A DNA stretch of 12,033 nt, taken from the NCBI GenBank assembly GCA_964448015.1, contig CAYUUV010000027.1, positions 1-12,033 of the forward strand. Direction: 5' to 3'. The DNA comes from JACKGS01 sp964448015. GTDB lineage: Bacteria > Patescibacteriota > Saccharimonadia > Saccharimonadales > UBA7683. Numbering within the stretch: the stretch's first letter is position 1; each line of letters begins with the position of its first letter. Below the pieces are notes generated by a model. That model worked only from the letters and a program-made list of their open reading frames with translations, searched no databases and was not told the origin of the DNA. Positions 11,300-12,033 of the stretch are shown here, piece after piece. Position numbers and translations under genes: made by a program.

Positions 11300-12033
11300 A
11301 TGAATATTAAACAAACCACCATCGATTGCTTAGGATATTCTCTTGCTGCCGACTGGTATGAGGGTAGTGAAGAAGATATAATGATTGTTTTCCCTGCGTA
11401 TACTTCTTCAAAAGCACGAATTAAGGACATCACTCAAACGTTGTGCAAGGCAACGGACTACTCAGCTCTAGTGTTTGACTATAGTGGTCATGGCGAGAGC
11501 CCGTTTGAACTAAGAGATACTAGTCCAGCCCGACACTTTTTAGAAGCTATTACGGCATTCGACGTGGTAAAGTCTAAATACCCTGATGCTCGCATCACTG
11601 TTTTCGGAACAAGCTATGGTAGTTTCCTTGCTACGCAGCTTACAAAATATCGGAAATTTGACCGGCTCATACTTCGTGTGCCAGGAATTTACAAACCCCA
11701 TTCCTTTTATGATACATGGGCGTACCGTCTCGATAATAGCGAAGTCTATAATAAAGATATCTTGGCTTATCGAAGTGATGAGTCAGAGGTCGCTAAACAC
11801 CCCCTGTTTGCACGTGCCGGTAGCTTCCATGGCAAGACACTCGTAGTTGTTCATGATAATGATGAGGTAATACCAAAAGCAACTTCAAATGTATTCATCA
11901 AGACTTTTAATGCCGACAGTTTTGTAGAGCCAAACTTCATACATAACATTGGCGATGCCATAAAGGAAGACAGAGTGAGCAAAGACCAACTCGACTCCTA
12001 CAAGCAGAAGTATATTAACTGGTTAAAGAAATC
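11300..12033 (+). CDS. Alpha/beta hydrolase, 3' end beyond the window
   Basis: The frame is open from ATG 11300 to the right edge (244 codons, no stop). VFDYSGHGESPF (58-69) is the typical strand and loop before the nucleophile elbow. GTSYGS (103-108) gives the GxSxG motif with S105 as nucleophile. VVVHDNDEVIP (182-192) provides the likely catalytic Asp, and FIHNIGD (213-219) the likely His (H215). All triad parts are therefore present and the missing 3' end is probably short. The substrate is unknown; it could be an esterase, lipase or peptidase-like member. The start matches a TGT-extended -10 with 6-nt spacing. No partner gene is visible. Confidence 0.85.
   Translation, partial: MNIKQTTIDCLGYSLAADWYEGSEEDIMIVFPAYTSSKARIKDITQTLCKATDYSALVFDYSGHGESPFELRDTSPARHFLEAITAFDVVKSKYPDARITVFGTSYGSFLATQLTKYRKFDRLILRVPGIYKPHSFYDTWAYRLDNSEVYNKDILAYRSDESEVAKHPLFARAGSFHGKTLVVVHDNDEVIPKATSNVFIKTFNADSFVEPNFIHNIGDAIKEDRVSKDQLDSYKQKYINWLKK

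Overview
The window looks like a chromosomal segment of a small-genome bacterium, most likely Patescibacteria (CPR) and perhaps Saccharibacteria. The reasons are moderate GC, standard-code genes, short intergenic gaps, small GIY-YIG (COG2827-like) proteins next to tRNA genes, and DUF4352 and paired Trp-rich secreted proteins of unknown function. The phylum is an inference from gene style; no rRNA or other marker is present.

Layout. A minus-strand gene is cut at the left edge (1-54), followed by about 400 bp of non-coding DNA rich in inverted repeats. Then come glyA (+), an M50 site-2-protease-like membrane peptidase (-), two tandem paralogous secreted proteins (-) and murB (-). A structured non-coding stretch from 5940 to 6666 holds a candidate leader RNA, a tRNA 5' fragment, tRNA-Arg(UCG), rearranged copies of the tRNA 3' half, and a GIY-YIG endonuclease gene flanked by a perfect 45-bp direct repeat. 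Next are a GNAT acetyltransferase, a small membrane protein, a DUF1801 protein (-), a uridine-kinase-like P-loop kinase, mscL, and a DUF4352 membrane protein (-) that shares a palindromic terminator with mscL. A second leader RNA, tRNA-Lys(CUU) and GIY-YIG cassette follows, and then an alpha/beta hydrolase that runs off the right edge.

How the genes relate. Most protein genes are single units with their own promoter rather than long operons. glyA (one-carbon metabolism), murB (peptidoglycan precursor synthesis) and mscL (osmotic safety valve) are housekeeping genes; the paralog pair and the DUF4352 protein are probably surface proteins. A recurring feature is a -10 hexamer, often with an extended TGn, that ends only 6-7 nt before the start codon of genes without a Shine-Dalgarno sequence. 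This suggests many leaderless mRNAs. Other genes (glyA, both paralogs, mscL, the DUF4352 gene) have clear Shine-Dalgarno leaders.

The most novel item is the pair of parallel cassettes at about 5973-6983 and 10585-11205. Each has a two-hairpin RNA with matching dimensions, a nearly invariant 14-nt loop and compensatory stem changes, placed 5-8 nt before a tRNA 5' end. Each then has hairpins starting at the tRNA CCA, degenerate tRNA fragments, and a small GIY-YIG nuclease. It may be a tRNA-associated selfish element or an unrecognised tRNA-linked RNA family.
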